Positions 47,043 through 60,092 of a stretch of 64,000 nt of DNA are shown here, piece after piece. Source of the stretch: Numida meleagris. Its lineage: Eukaryota; Chordata; Aves; Galliformes; Numididae. A model generated the notes under the pieces. That model did not search any database, was not told the DNA's origin, and worked only from the letters and a program-made list of their open reading frames with translations. The stretch's first letter is position 1; every line of letters starts with the position of its first letter. The position numbers and the translations under genes are program-made. The stretch covers positions 9,370,605 through 9,434,604 of the forward strand of contig NC_034412.1 in assembly GCF_002078875.1 (NCBI RefSeq), in the 5' to 3' direction.

Positions 47043-49956
47043 AATCTGTATGCTGTGTTCACTGTGCCTCTCCCACCTGGAGATGTACACTTAGCATCAC
47101 CCAGCCTCTGACCTTACTCATAATGGGAATCCCCAGAAACATCGATGAGAGATGGAGCCAGGGGTCCGGGCTGGCGGGTAGAGCAGTCTTTAGAGCTAAT
47201 AACTTCATGCCCTTTTGTTGACTGGCAGCTTCAAAATTGAATGTCTCTGGTTGTTGCTCAAGGGAGCAAAGCTTCCTGTGGCTGTTCCTCTGCAAACAGT
47301 GATTAAACTGAAGCTATACGTTGCCAGAAAAAAAAAAAAAAAAAGAAGGAAAAAAAAAGAAGTAGCTTTGTAAACAAGCTCTCAGAAGCAGCCCTCCAGC
47401 TTACCCTACTCACCTGGCGCACAGTGAAAGCAAACAGTGAACAGCAGCCTCCTCCTTCCAGTTTTTCAGGTTCACTTAAAAACTGCCAGACTGAGCTGTA
47501 TGGTTGTTGTGGGGTTTTTTTGTTGTTTTTTTTTTTTCCCCCAAACACAGCAGGAAGTTTCATCTGTCATTTTGATTTTGCACTCTTCAGGTTCTTATTG
47601 TTCCCAAGTTTCATTTTTTCGGGCTCCCTCTGTACTCGGGCAAAGCTCTGCTGGCTCTGTCCTGCTCTGCCCATTGCTCAGAGGCTCTGCCTTGGCCATT
47701 GGGTGCACCAGGGCCGTGCAGCTGTGCTCCTGCTGGGTGCAGGCACACAGGTCACAGCCTGAGCGCAGCCAGTGTGCTGCTCCCAGACACCTGTTTCCAT
47801 GAACTTGCCTGATGAGAAACTCTTCTGCAAGAACATTTGGATATGAGAGAGATGTGCATGCTGTAAATGAGCAATCTCTCTTTACTGATAACAGTAAATG
47901 CTGGGACCAAACCCAGAAGGATCTGTCCTTATGCCCTTCAGTTAAAATCCATTGCTGTTGAACAGGGACTCATTATCATGGCATCGTGAGAGGAGGGATG
48001 TTGTCACACAGCTAATGCAGTGATTTCAGGTACAGTTGTCTGATTAAACATCTCTGGGATCAGGCAGACTGCTTGCATTGAGCAGGCCATTATTCTATCC
48101 TGCTAATAGCAGACTCACAGAAGCACGTTATAATTAAAACCAGGATAAATGTCATCACTAAACTTTGATGCGAAGAGCTCCTGGCTTTGTGCATGCCGGG
48201 TGCAGTGCAGAGGACAGATTCTGCAGCATCCTCTGCTTCAGCACACGGGAGCACATTGTACTTGTGCTGTCCTTCACCCTACAGCATGGGGAAGGAGCAG
48301 TGAGCAGCCCCACAGTGCCCTGCTGCCCACAGCTCAGCCAGCAATCCTCTGCTTCCTGGTGGAAGGAAGGGCTATGAAATTCCTGGGGCTGCTTTGCAAG
48401 TGGGAAATTTGCCGTGATCAGTGTGAGGTGTCACTTAAACAATGATTCATCCAGATCCCCCTGGAATGACATGCTTAATGTGAATTATTTTTTATCCTCT
48501 AGCAATTTTCTGACTGCTCCTCTGTATAGATCTGCAAGATGCAGAAAATGGTAAATATCTCCTTTCATGCAGCTGATGTGGAAATTAAACTGCGTGCTTC
48601 CTCAAGCAGCATACTCTGCCCCAGGCAGCCCAGGTAGCAAAGCTAGTGGCTGCTTCAGTGCTTCTGGCTGCAGACACTGATCAGTGCCCCTTGGAGACAC
48701 GTGCTGCATGTGCCCAGTGGTCCAGGTAGAGTCCTCCCTGTTTGCAGGCTGCAGTTGCCAACAGCTATTGGAAAAGCTCAGAGCAAGGATGAGGTTTGCA
48801 TCCTGAGGGATGTAAGGACCTGGGGCTGGAGGACAGCCATTGCCTGCTGCATGGGGTGCACGCCAGCCAAGTGTGACAGCGGTGTGCAATGAGAGCATGT
48901 GCATCCCTGCATGTACTTACATGAGTCCACCCTTCTTGCTTGCCTCTGCAAGTACCTATGTTTCCAAGCACGCGTGTGTGTCTGCGTGTCCAGACTCCCA
49001 ACCCTGTTTCTCGGAGAAGAAGCCACTCAAGAGCTCTTTCCAAGTAACATTTCCAATAAAGAGACCTGCGTAAATGGTGCGTAAAGCTTTTATGAATCAA
49101 ACCATTAATCAGAAGTTCGGGTTTCCAAGCACATCCTTCAGGCCTAATGCATTCATCACATTAAGAGTTAATTTACAACACGCGGGCTGAGACGAGCTCT
49201 TGGCCCTTCGCTGAGGATCTGCCTGAAGTGCGAGCTGTGTGTTAACCACCCAAATGTATTCCGCGCTCAGGAAAAAAGAATTACCCCTGATATTTTCGCC
49301 CTTCAAGGGAGACTCTGGGCCACAGAACAACATAGCAATGGTGCGACGGGACCACCGCCGCGTTCATGAATTTTAGATGCCTGTGAGAAATTATCTATTT
49401 TGCCGGACCCTTGCTGGGCTCAATCAGTTCCTCTGTGGTTGGTGACAATTAAGAGCCGGTATGATGCAAAGAGGATATTTGAAGCACTGCTTGACACCAA
49501 GCCTTCCACCCTACCAGCTCTCTGTCTCCCAGGACACATCCCTTCTCCCTCTTTCCCCAGAAAGCTTCAGCCTGGCTGCTGTGCTCCTGGTCTCCAGGAA
49601 ATGGGCCTTCATGCCATGCTGGAAGGAGAGGATTTCATTGCCTAATGCCTACTGCCTGTTCAGGATGTTAGTAGGCTTGTGGTGGGAGTGCAGGACACCT
49701 CGGAAAGGCAGATCTTCCCCCACTTCTCTCATTTCCCCTCTCTGCTTTCTAAGCAGATGCTGATTTTTAGGCCGTTTTTCTCTTTTCAGACAGTAATGGT
49801 TTGGAGCCAAGCCAGGGGTCTGCTAGTGAAGTAAACGGGCCATGCAAAGTGCTTCATTAAGCAGCAGCATCCACAGACAGATCTTGCAGAGCTCTGCAGA
49901 CCCAGGAGGTCACAGTGGTGACACTCAATGTGTCGTTCTCCCGGTGCCCTTTTACA
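47043..49956. other. Intergenic DNA, no gene seen
   Basis: This is unique sequence, with an A-rich tract at 47328-47362 and a T-rich tract at 47515-47537 facing each other. No gene is recognised. Confidence 0.4.
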
Positions 49957-50005
49957 CGGGTTAGAGGGCATGGTGGTGATGGGTTAGTGATTAGACGTGA
50001 AGACC
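49957..50005 (+). mobile_element. Possible degraded CR1 fragment
   Basis: The phrase 'gggcatggtggtgatgggtt' followed by 'agtgattagacgtgaagacc' resembles the CR1 3' region, but the terminal repeat is missing. Confidence 0.4.
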
Positions 50006-53000
50006 CATTTCAATCGGTCAAAAATTGAGAAACAGGAGACATGAAAAGAGAGTCTGCAAACCACCCTGCCAGCTCTATCACATTGTTGCCCCCAACTCCA
50101 CCATTCCCATTGGCTGCACAAGTGTTACTTCATGGCACAGCCCCATCTCGCAGCCTCTCAGACATGGGCTCTGCTGTATTCTGTGCAGTTGTGCCAGGAA
50201 AGAGAGACGATAATCAGGCATGCCCCAAACTGAGCTGGCCAGAAAAGCTTTTCAGTTCTGAATGAGGAAGGCCATTTTCATTTAAATGAAAGTCTTTCAG
50301 AACACACCAATTTCTGAACGATATTGCCTAGGAAATTGTCCTGTACTTTTACGCTGGCATTGGATTATTTTTATTTTTCTTCTGTTTTCACTCAAAAAAA
50401 ACCTCAGAGTTTATTTTATGTATATATAAATAAGCCTGATACAGCTTCAAAGGTCAAAGAAAAACAGAGCATAAATTCGCTAAAATTAACATTTCCATTA
50501 AAACAATTTTCAGAAGTTAATAGCACTGGAGAAGTTTAAAGCCTTGTGTTTGCATGCTTCAGAACTGGAAATAAGAGAAGAAATGGTGGGCTTTTCAAGA
50601 AACAAAACACAGGGTTCCCACCCCTCTCTTCTATCACTGGACTGACATGAAGACCACAGTGAACCTGAGTTCACATCCCTCTGCTGCTCAGTTTGAACCT
50701 ACTTCTCCTACCGAAAAAATCCCTTACTTATCTCTCATAAGCCTCTCTCATTGTCCTCTGTTCAAATTGTTCCCTTTTTGCAGCACTTGAATAGACCTGC
50801 TAGATTTTGCCAGTGTATTTTTCCCTGTCGTATTTTGACTCATTTTAAACAGTTAATGATGGACGTGGCATGGCTTTTGCTAGGCAAAGCGTGCTTGATT
50901 TTCCCAAAGCATTCCTTGCTATGTATCTCCCTCAGTCTCTGCTCACTCCCACTTCTCGCCAGAAAGTCTCTGTCCATGAGCATCTTCCCAATGCCACTCA
51001 GCCTGGCTCTCAGCTGGGCAGAGCTGCTCTCCTCTCCATTGTACAATGGGAATGGTTAGCATGGTGCCAGCTACTGAGGTTTTCTTGTGTCTGCATAGGA
51101 CCATAAAACCTTCTGTTTGCCGGCCCAGGGAGATGCTTCGCAGACTTGCAACAGAACAGAGAAGTTCTCCACCACACAACAGGCAGGCAAGTAATCCTCA
51201 TGCAATTTATCACAAATCTCTTGATCCAGTCTTTGAATGTGAGAGCCTTATATCATGTAAATACATATAAAAGCCTATTAGCTCCTTTGATCATATTAAC
51301 CTGCCTCTGTGCACAATTAGTTTGAGATTTTTGTCTGAAAAGCTCCATATTAGTGTGAGAAGAGACACAAGGGAGGGATTCAGTCTGTCAGGAGAAGATA
51401 ACTTCAGAGAGGATGAGAATTTTGTATGATTACATGACTCAAGCACAATTCTTGCCAGTCTAACATGGAAACCAAGTACGACTGTTGCATGAAAAGCTCC
51501 AGGGCCCCCAGGGCTCTCTGCTTGGCTTGTCTTGGAGCAGACACGGTGCCTGGCTGTGGGTGGATGCGGTGTGTCACATAGCAGGGTCACAAACAAGATG
51601 AGATGTCAAGACCTTGGTATGAAAGAATTTATGTTCTAAATAGACATGGTGTTCTCAGGAAACAAGCATAATGTTGCCCCCATTTCAAAGGGCTGGCAGA
51701 AAAAAATAGTGGATTAAATGCTGAGTTTCAAGCCCATTATCTTCTCCTACCCATAGGATCTTCACTTCTCTCCCAGGGGTCCACTTTTGTGTTCCATGAA
51801 AATGTATTGATCTACTGACGAAATGGAAGATATTGCACGCTACACTTTCACTTTGGCTGTTGACCCTACTGTGGGTGAAACTGCCTTGAATACCCTTGTC
51901 TGGAATGGATGCCCAGCACAGCCCTGCTTCTCCAGACACTGCCTTGTCATTGCCCTTTGAGCAAGCAATGCCTGCTAGATCGGCCTGACCTCAGCTGGAA
52001 CCGATCCTATCTCCTCTGTCCCACATGGACCATTCACCTGACAATTTATCACTTTTAGCCTCTCCAGCGAGATGAAAGGATGGGGACAATGGCAGCGTTG
52101 TTTCTCCTGTACAGGGCATGGGAGTTATTGCTTTCCCCTCAAAGATTTCTGCCTGTGCATTGCACTGCTGGAGGTGGCTGGAGCTGCATCCTCCCAAAGG
52201 AGATGTAAAGCCTCTCACAGCCACTTCACTTGTACAATTGGAGCAGCATCTCTTATCTGCAAAGACCATATAAGCAGTAAAACACTCCATTCGAGCCAAG
52301 CACCACCAGCTTTGCGGTGTAATTAAATGGAAGATCAGCTCTAGGGGGAAGGGAAGAAACCTAAACCTATTCCACAGAGGTATTCCAGTGGGAGCTGGTT
52401 AAACTCACCGACGGGGCTAATTAGCCGTGTTATTTTCTTGTTATTTCTGGGCCCCTTGTACAGTGTCAGATGTTTGATAGTGACTGTTCTCTAGTCACCA
52501 GCAAAAGGAAACAAAGGGCATCCTCCAATCGAACAAAGGGCATCCAATGAGCACGGTGCTGGAAGGAGGTCGGTCATGCTTCTTCTGACTCTGCTCATGA
52601 CTCACTGGGCTGGTGGCTCTTTGCACAGCTCCTTGGTCCATTGGTGCTACCGAAACATGGTGGTTCTCCGCATGTTTCCATGTGTCTGGTCTTCCTGCAT
52701 AAAGCCTACCCCACACTGCTTCAAAAATCACTTCTCTGCAGCACTGACTTCTGTCCTACCCTTCGCTGACAGCCAGCCTGCACAATTAGAGTTAAGTGCT
52801 TTGTTTTTCAAGAGGAAGACAAGGCAGGGACAAAAGAGCTACACACGCCACATGTGTTGTATTTACACTTGCTGGTTTAGCCTCTTGCAAAGGTTTAAGT
52901 GCAGCACCAAAGGGGATCTTCTGGCCACTCCGGAGGACCTTGCTGGCAATGGGACTGCAGTCCTGGCATGGTCTCCCCAAGCTCTCAGTACGTTGTGCCA

Positions 53001-53212
53001 TGGGAGTGCAGTGAGGTAAAGGAGAATGTGAGTCCTGCAAATCTCAGCAGAGCTGGGGCAGTGCTTGGGATGGTTACGTGTGTTATGTCAGACATTAACT
53101 GTTGACTTAAAATACCCCATCAAATGTTTTGGTGCACAGAGCTGAACCCCTGGAAATGGGAGGAACTAGGCATAGAAGTGACCCAGTCATCAAGAAACAC
53201 ACAGATTTGGCA
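50006..53212. other. Intergenic DNA, no gene seen
   Basis: This is unique, partly AT-rich DNA. A small direct duplication of 'acaaagggcatcc' occurs at about 52510-52545. No gene was recognised. Confidence 0.4.
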
Positions 53213-53300
53213 CTGAGGGACATGGTTTAGTGGGCATGATGGTGATGGTTTGGGGTTGGACTTGATGATCTTTTCCAACTTTAATGATTCTATGATCAAA
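53213..53300 (+). mobile_element. CR1 LINE 3' end fragment
   Basis: It contains 'agggacatggtttagtgggc', 'ggttggacttgatgatcttt' and 'tccaactttaatgattctat', with an internal deletion before the terminal repeat. Confidence 0.86.
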
Positions 53301-54909
53301 AGCAAAACTGAATCCCTCAGGCAATTTAATGGGGGAAGGCATGAGGAATATGGGAATGGTGATTTCATTTGAGCACTATCATGCTTCTCTCCGGAGCTGA
53401 GTGACCCATATGCTTTTTGGCAATGTAGGGGCTGTTTGCTAAATGAGGCAGCAGGTAGGCATTTCCAGACTTGTGATAATTTGGAGAATTGTAAAGAAAT
53501 GTATTTTTAACCAGTTGAATAGAGCAAAGAGGAAAAAATAGCAGGGAACACAAATACAGGAGATGTCTTTTCTCTGCTTCGCTGTTAGTAATGGTTCTCC
53601 AAGCAGTGATAATTCAGGAGTGGCTCTTTACTTCCACAGCCATTTGAGATGATTTTCCAATTAGCCAAATTTTCAGGTTGGCTCCCGCGAGCTGTGTGGA
53701 GATCTCCTCAGTGGAGCATCATTCAAACTGCTCATCATTTCCATCTTGGCCTCATGGGTGGGTCAGGCTCCAAGCACAATGGATTTGTGACTACCAGCTT
53801 ATCTCACGCACTTTCTGCCCTGAATCTATATCTCAGAAGCTTTCACGTGGATTTTTCCAATGCAGAAATGCAGGACAGTCTGCTCTGCTCCCATAGCTGT
53901 TGAGCATGGGCACACGTGGTGGCAGCACTGAGAGGATCCTCTTGGGGTTCTTGTCCTTGGGCAGATGTGCATGGAGCTGGCACCTGCTATAGAAGCCTTG
54001 GAAAGCCAGGCTGCCCAGCTGTGTTGCTTTCTTGGGTTCCCAAAGCAGTGAGCCGTACCAGGTACCTCAAATGCTCTCTGATCTGTGCATCGAAGTTTCT
54101 CAGAGATGGATTACTGTGTGTAATTGCCATGATGGATAACACGGTGTGGTATTGAACAGGGCCCTGGAGTCATTCAGGACCTACATTTGCCCCCTATGTT
54201 CAGATGGAAAATTAAATGATTCTTAAAATAATAAATATGCACCCTGGAGAGAAATACTTGGCTGCTCCCTCAAGAGGTGCTGTGCTGTTCTTGTGTGGAA
54301 CAAGGAATAATGAAGGTAATTGAAAAGTTATTACTTTTGGGGCAAATTTATCTTGGCTTGTATAGCACTGCAGATACACTTGACTTGTGAAGCAATCCAT
54401 GGGCTGCTTTGGAAAAATCAGGCCATGCGATCTGGGGGCTGGTTCTGCACAGAACTTGAGGAGCTGCAGGGAAGCATTGAGAAATCCTCAGTGTGCAGCG
54501 CTGGAGGGAGACCTTGAGGACCTGGCCATATTTTCTCTCACTGCTCTCAACCATTTGGTCCTTTCCACGCAATGCTGACTTCTCTGTGGCCACGGCCACA
54601 GCTGAGGAACGCTTGCATGGCTGTGCTGAAAGATGTGAAGCAGTTTTCAGCTCTCAGACCAGGCAATGACTATCCCCTGCAGCTCAGTGAAGGGTCCTTT
54701 GTGGGATGGCACTGATGCCCTGGGGGTGTCGGGGTGGCTGTGTGATGCTCCAACCCCTGCCTGGCTCCTGAGCCCTGCACACCCCAAAGCGATGAAAGCA
54801 AGAGAAAAAACAGAAGGGGGAATTTTCTCCTCTGTGTCTGCCTGGGGCCTGCTCTGTCAGCAGGGAATTTCAAAGCAACACTTCAAAAGGATGGTTTTCT
54901 TTTCTTTTT

Positions 54910-55210
54910 TTTTTTTTCTGTTTGTTTTTAAAAATTAATTCAAACGAGATAAAATTTTTCACATGTTGGGTTCGTTGTTTTTTATTAAAGAAAGCTCTCA
55001 AATAATTAGAGTACTCCGAGTAAACAGGCTCTCCATGCTTTATTACCTGATGTGTATTATGGCTCCATTAATGCACTGTGGCATTTCTGCCATTTTCCCC
55101 GTTTCAAAATGTTTTAAAGATGGGACTCAAATCATCAGCGTTAATTGCCAGAGAAACAGAAGTGAACCTTCTAAAAGGGAAATTATTTTATAGTTCTAAT
55201 TTGATTAAGT
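54910..55210. promoter_or_regulatory. Candidate conserved non-coding block
   Basis: This is AT-rich and repeat-free, starting after a T tract, with clusters 'aaaaattaattcaaacgaga', 'caaataattagagtactcc' and 'ctaatttgattaagtagc'. It is a good visual match to homeodomain-regulated enhancer DNA, about 9 kb from the SST 3' end. Confidence 0.28.
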
Positions 55211-56619
55211 AGCAAAGCTCATTGTTTCCATCTTAGGTGGACAGTAAACACACAAGTAAAGCTAATATTTATTAATCCTAATGTGCAGGACAGGTAATTG
55301 CATTGCCCGTTGTGGCGGCGAGCACTGTGTGACTCTCTTGCTCTATGTTTGCACACTCTTTGGGTAAACAGGAAAATGAAGAGGGTTTGGTGCTAATTAG
55401 TGAGACAAAATCCTCTTTGCAAAGGGCTCCTGGTTTTAATTGCGTGCTCGGAACAATGCACGCAGGTCGGTGATTGTGCCTGGTGACCATGGCCAAAACC
55501 CAGCAGTGGGTGGGTGGGCAGCTCCGTGAGGAGCCGTGACTTTTGCCGGCAGAAATGCGTGTAGGCACGCACACACACGCACGCACTCACACGGATGCTC
55601 TCCCTGCGTGTTTCTTGTTTCCCACACATAAATCTTTCCACAGTTCCAAAATGATTATTTTTCCCTGTGTTTTTTTTTTTCCCTTGCAGCCCGTAAGGAC
55701 ATCCAGCTGAGACGTGATGCATCCTAATGCCGTGAGCAGCACCAGCACCATGCTGTCACCAGTGAGACATGTGGCACTGATTCTGGGAGCTCCTTGAGCT
55801 CTTTCTGCAGGCAGTGGAGATTCATCTCTCCTGGGAAGCTGGTTTAAACCCACCTTGGGACAGATGTGTCTGAATGGCTTTGCCTTCATTGATCTCCTCT
55901 CTTCTGTCATTGCATTGAGCACTGGTTGGCATCTTGGCTGGTAGGCACCACGCTCTTCTGTAGGAAAGATGCTTTTATAGGGCAGCTGTAGGTACATGTG
56001 TGTGGGGAAAAACATGCATATTGCCCAGGAGAAGTAAGAGACATTGTGAAACAATGGCCAGAACTGGGCAGGACACAGAGATTCCATGCCTCTGATTTGG
56101 TGGCTGCAGCACCGAGCCCCTCTCCGCACAGGGGCACCACCTCGGAAGCCACATGTGGCCTTCAGCCACACCGTAGCTATTCAAACACCAGGGCCAAGGC
56201 AGGATCAGCCCTCCTGTGCCACAGACCTGGAGGGAGCAGGTGCTAAACCTGTGACTTCTGCATAGATCTTAACCCACAGGAGCTACTTCCAAGATCGTTT
56301 GCGTGGGTAGGAGCAGATTTAGGAACTTTCTAGCCTCCTCTCCATCCACTCAGAGAAGAAGAAAAGAGACCCATAGGATCACAAGTTGACCATCTTGCAG
56401 GATCAGCCCTCCTGCATCCTGTCTTTTAATTGCTGACTGATTGTAGTATAGGATTTTATTCTCCTTATAATGACTCTTGGGGCCCCCAGATGTTCTCCTT
56501 GAGTGTGGTTGCGTCAGCACTAGAGACTGAATGACTGATACCAGCAATTTTTACAGCTTGAAAGAAGAGAAATATGTGAAGGGGATTTAATTTAGCTCTG
56601 ATACTGTGTCTTCATCTTC
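55211..56619. other. Intergenic DNA, no gene seen
   Basis: The stretch includes a short CA-rich run (55565-55590) and a T tract (near 55670). Its longest frame (minus, 55587-56171) has no recognisable domain. Confidence 0.4.
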
Positions 56620-56920
56620 AAGACTCCACAAGAAAACGACATCAAAAGGTTATTTTACAATGAGCAGAGGGAGAATTAGCCTGAGAGTGGGAGAGATCAC
56701 CGAACTGGCTTTCTAATATCAGTTCATTACAAGGAACACGTTTGCATAGCCACTTCGCTGCTGTCGTTAATTTAAACCAAGATGATTAAAAGCTGTAATT
56801 GCACCATTTAAAACAAATGTCTGTTATGTGGATTATTATATTTTTAATTAGTGTGGCTCTGTCTAAGGTTTTATCTCTCTGATTGATTTGTTTATACCGC
56901 ATTTATTTATAATTCTTTGA
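56620..56920. promoter_or_regulatory. Candidate conserved non-coding block
   Basis: It has dense AT-rich words (cgttaatttaaaccaagatg, attaaaagctgtaattgcac, tttttaattagtgtgg, ctgattgatttgtttatacc) with no repeats or coding frame. This is visually the strongest enhancer-like stretch in the window. Confidence 0.3.
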
Positions 56921-59235
56921 TCTCCCTGACCCTGCTGTCTCCTGAGCATGCAGTTTGGTCACGATTCCAGCAAATGGAAGAGGGAGTTTGACCTGAGCCA
57001 GGAAAGAGCAAAAGGTACCGGTCAGCTCTCCCCTCCAGAGCAATTCACAGCTCTTCTTCTTCACCTACCGACCCCAGCACTCTTCTGCTGTTTGCTCTGC
57101 CCTGGGGCTGTAGAGGAGAATGATCAGACAGAGGGCTGCTTGGTGGGGAGGTGGGATGGGGGAAGATGGAATTGTTCTTCAGCAAACCCCAGTAAACCCA
57201 TAGTGTGGGCAGGAGCATCTTGAGACCTTGAGGTTTCATCCTATGTGGTAGGACCAATTCCTTAAGCATTGCTTCACCGGTGATAGCATGCCCCTCTGTG
57301 TTCCACAGACTCCCTAAAAAGAAGGCAGGATTTTCTGGCAGGCTGGGCTACCTGTGCTGGGAACAGCTTTTGTCCTGAAAGCAAACCATATTTCCAGAGC
57401 TTGCTGTCTCACTTAGCATCACCAGCACAAATGTGATTGTTGGGTAAAATCCAAAATGTGCACCTAAATACGTATTAGACCACAAAACCCCATTGCCTGC
57501 TGTTATCTGCTAGAGGAAGGGAGGTACAAGAAAGAGTACCTTGTAGATCATCATCTTGTTGGTTGGGGCACTCCTGCTGGGCACTGATGGGCACATGTAA
57601 CAATGCACGGCAAGTATTTGAGGTCACTTGCTCCTACAGGACTCCAGTGAGCAGTCTGTCTGCCTGGCAAATGCTGCAGGGATTAGAACACCTGCCTTTC
57701 CTCCGTTTCCTACAGTCCCTGCAACTTCTGCAAGGGGAACACCATTACTGGGCATGTTTCACTGGGGACAGTATGAGTGACAGAGTGATGGGCCAGTATC
57801 TAGAAAGCACTCCCTGGTAACTGTTCTGGAATGATGCTCATGCATCCTTACAGAGCATTTTATGCAGCCAGTGGCGAGATGTAAAAGCAGCTACTCGTGG
57901 GGCACTGGTTAGCCAACCAAATCGGAGCCCACTATTGCAGGAAATCTCCTGGAACAGCATGTCCAGTTCCTTGGCCTCACTGCTCAACATGGGTATGAAT
58001 GTGCAATTGGATGGTCACACATGGTCACACATTTTCTTGCACTTTAACTACACTGCTGTACTCCAGCCTCAAAGTGGTTAAAGTCCTTCAGCACAAGGAG
58101 AAGGGAACCCAAGAGCAGGAGGGAATCGAAGAATAAAAACCCATAGATACTTCAGCCTTGTTGTCTCTCCTCCAGCTACCCAGCCTGAAACCAAGGCAGA
58201 AAATTGATGTGGTCATACCAGGTATTGATTTCATGTGCCCTGGAGCAGCCCCGGGACAGGTATGGCTCTGCAGGTAGAGGGTAGGTGAGGGGATGGCTGT
58301 GACCCTGCAGCAGAATCAGAGACAATTACAGCCTGCAGCAAGCAAGACATTTTGGCCATTCAGAGAGGACAGTGGCACTTGGAGATCTTTGGGGTTTATT
58401 TTTCTTGTTGGGCAATACTCAGTCCATGTATTTCTTTTAAAATTTATTTTTATTGAAAATACTACTGGCTGAAACATCTACCTGTAAATAAACTTTGTAA
58501 TTTAGTGGGTATCCTTAGAGTCCTACAAGACAAAAGACTGGGGACTGCTACCTACAGGAACTTACAGACAAGAGAAAAGTCAAAGACAAGTCAAGGGGGT
58601 ATACAATGAAAATAGCAGAGTGCTCCTTGGGCAGTGTGCAGGGGGGAAGCTGGGAAAGGCACTGGCATTCTGTAGTTGTCCACAGCAACTCTGCTCTTGA
58701 ACTTTTTCTGTTTCATGAACAGAGTTGGGTGTAAAAATCTATGTCTTAACGAAACTTACCTAAACAGAAATTTCTACAAATGGCTTTTCCTAACTTATTT
58801 CCTATGACAGTTTTTGCTGCTGGTCAGCTTGTAAGAGCCGGCACTCATCACAGAAAGGCAGAGATGCTGTTTAAGAGCTCTGATATCTTGAAACAGCTTC
58901 TTGCTGGGAACCAGGGCACCTCTTCTAGTCCTAAGACATAGCTCCTCCTTGTCTGGGGAAGGGCAGCAGCCCCCTGAACCGTCTGGGGGAAGTGATCACC
59001 CTCTGCACACTCACTCAAGCCCAGGCCTGAGCTGTGCCCTGCCCAGGGACACGCACACTTCTGACACATCACAGCTGGGACCTGTGCTCCTCCAGCGCCA
59101 CTCTGCCACTCTTTTCTCTTCTGAAAAACAACTGCAAAAATTGCTCTTGTTCATGTTCAGCCACGCGTGCAGAGATCTGCCATCACTTTTACCTATATAT
59201 GCGAAACTCACTAGGAGAGCTAATGGTGAGCTCTA
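56921..59235. other. Intergenic DNA, no gene seen
   Basis: Unique sequence on the left of the transposon cluster. No gene recognised. Confidence 0.4.
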
Positions 59236-59430
59236 CTAAAGTCTAGGTAGATCACATCCACAGCCTCTCTCATCCACTAGGTGGGTCACCTGGTCATAGG
59301 AGATCAGGTTGGTCAAGCATGACCTGCTTTTCATGAACCCCTGTTGGCTAGGCCTGGTCCCCTGGCTGTACCACACATACTGCATGATCATACTCAAGAC
59401 AATCTGCTCCATGACCTTCCCATATTAATG
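59236..59430 (-). mobile_element. CR1 internal fragment: reverse-transcriptase region
   Basis: The minus strand translates to QGFMKSRSCLTNLIS, then YDQVTHLVDE, then a frameshifted version of the conserved YLDFSKAF segment. This is part of CR1 ORF2 reverse transcriptase. Small deletions break the frame. Unlike the other CR1 copies here it is not a 3' end, so it comes from an internal segment or a larger eroded insertion. Confidence 0.8.
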
Positions 59431-59469
59431 CTGTCTTGGCTGAAACCAGAACACGGCAAGGGCATAACT

Positions 59470-60050
59470 CAAAACACGGGAAACAATTGTATGCATTTTG
59501 GTACATTTGCTGAACACAGTCCTGTGAACAGACAAAAATATACAGCCTTGCTTTCCATTTTGATAAAGGAATTTGAAAATAGGTTTCAAGATTGATGAAA
59601 AAATCATCAGTTTTTTGTATATTTGCAACTCTATTTTCAGTCAACATAGATATATTATCTGCAAATTTTCAAATCAAATGTACAGAGCTGCAATCAGATA
59701 TTCAACTCAGATCTGATCATGTCTTTTTACCAGACTTTTATGAGACCTCTCTTGCCAGAAAAACAAACAAACAAACAAACATCCCTCACTTCACAATCAT
59801 ACCTTATTCATATCACCATGTTTTTGGCAGCAGGTACATTTGTGAACAATTATTGCCAAGGATGAAGCACAGGAAGAGTAAAATTTCATTAAAAAACTCT
59901 GATGAGCACCTTGAGAGCTCACTAAGGACTGCAATCGCTGCAATGGAACCCAACTGGTGCATCAGTTCCACTAAAACCAGGTCACAAAAAAAGAGGTTTT
60001 TGTTGCCCTTTTTTTTAAAAGTTTTAATTAAAAGTATTAAACATTAAAAT
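59470..60050 (+). pseudogene. hAT-family transposase relic (C-terminal part)
   Basis: The plus strand encodes the dimerisation end of a hAT transposase. One frame gives ALLSILIKEFENRFQD (to 59595). After a frameshift the next gives FQIKCTELQSD, FGSRYICEQ (from 59823) and DEHLESSLR (from 59901), followed by TAIAAMEPNWC. This order (EFexRFqD, ELQ, FGSxYxCEQ, DEHL..LR) is diagnostic of the hAT C-terminal region found in Charlie-like elements and domesticated relatives such as EPM2AIP1 and GTF2IRD2. An (AAAC)n microsatellite expanded inside the frame at 59761-59780. The N-terminal part is missing. It is a dead copy. Confidence 0.82.
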
Positions 60051-60092
60051 AAATTTTGTTACTTACATAAATTAACTATGTTATATATTACA

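Noticed and set aside
55587..56171. 194-codon minus-strand frame
   Set aside because: No family resemblance; starts and ends without supporting signals, and crosses CA- and T-rich low-complexity DNA.
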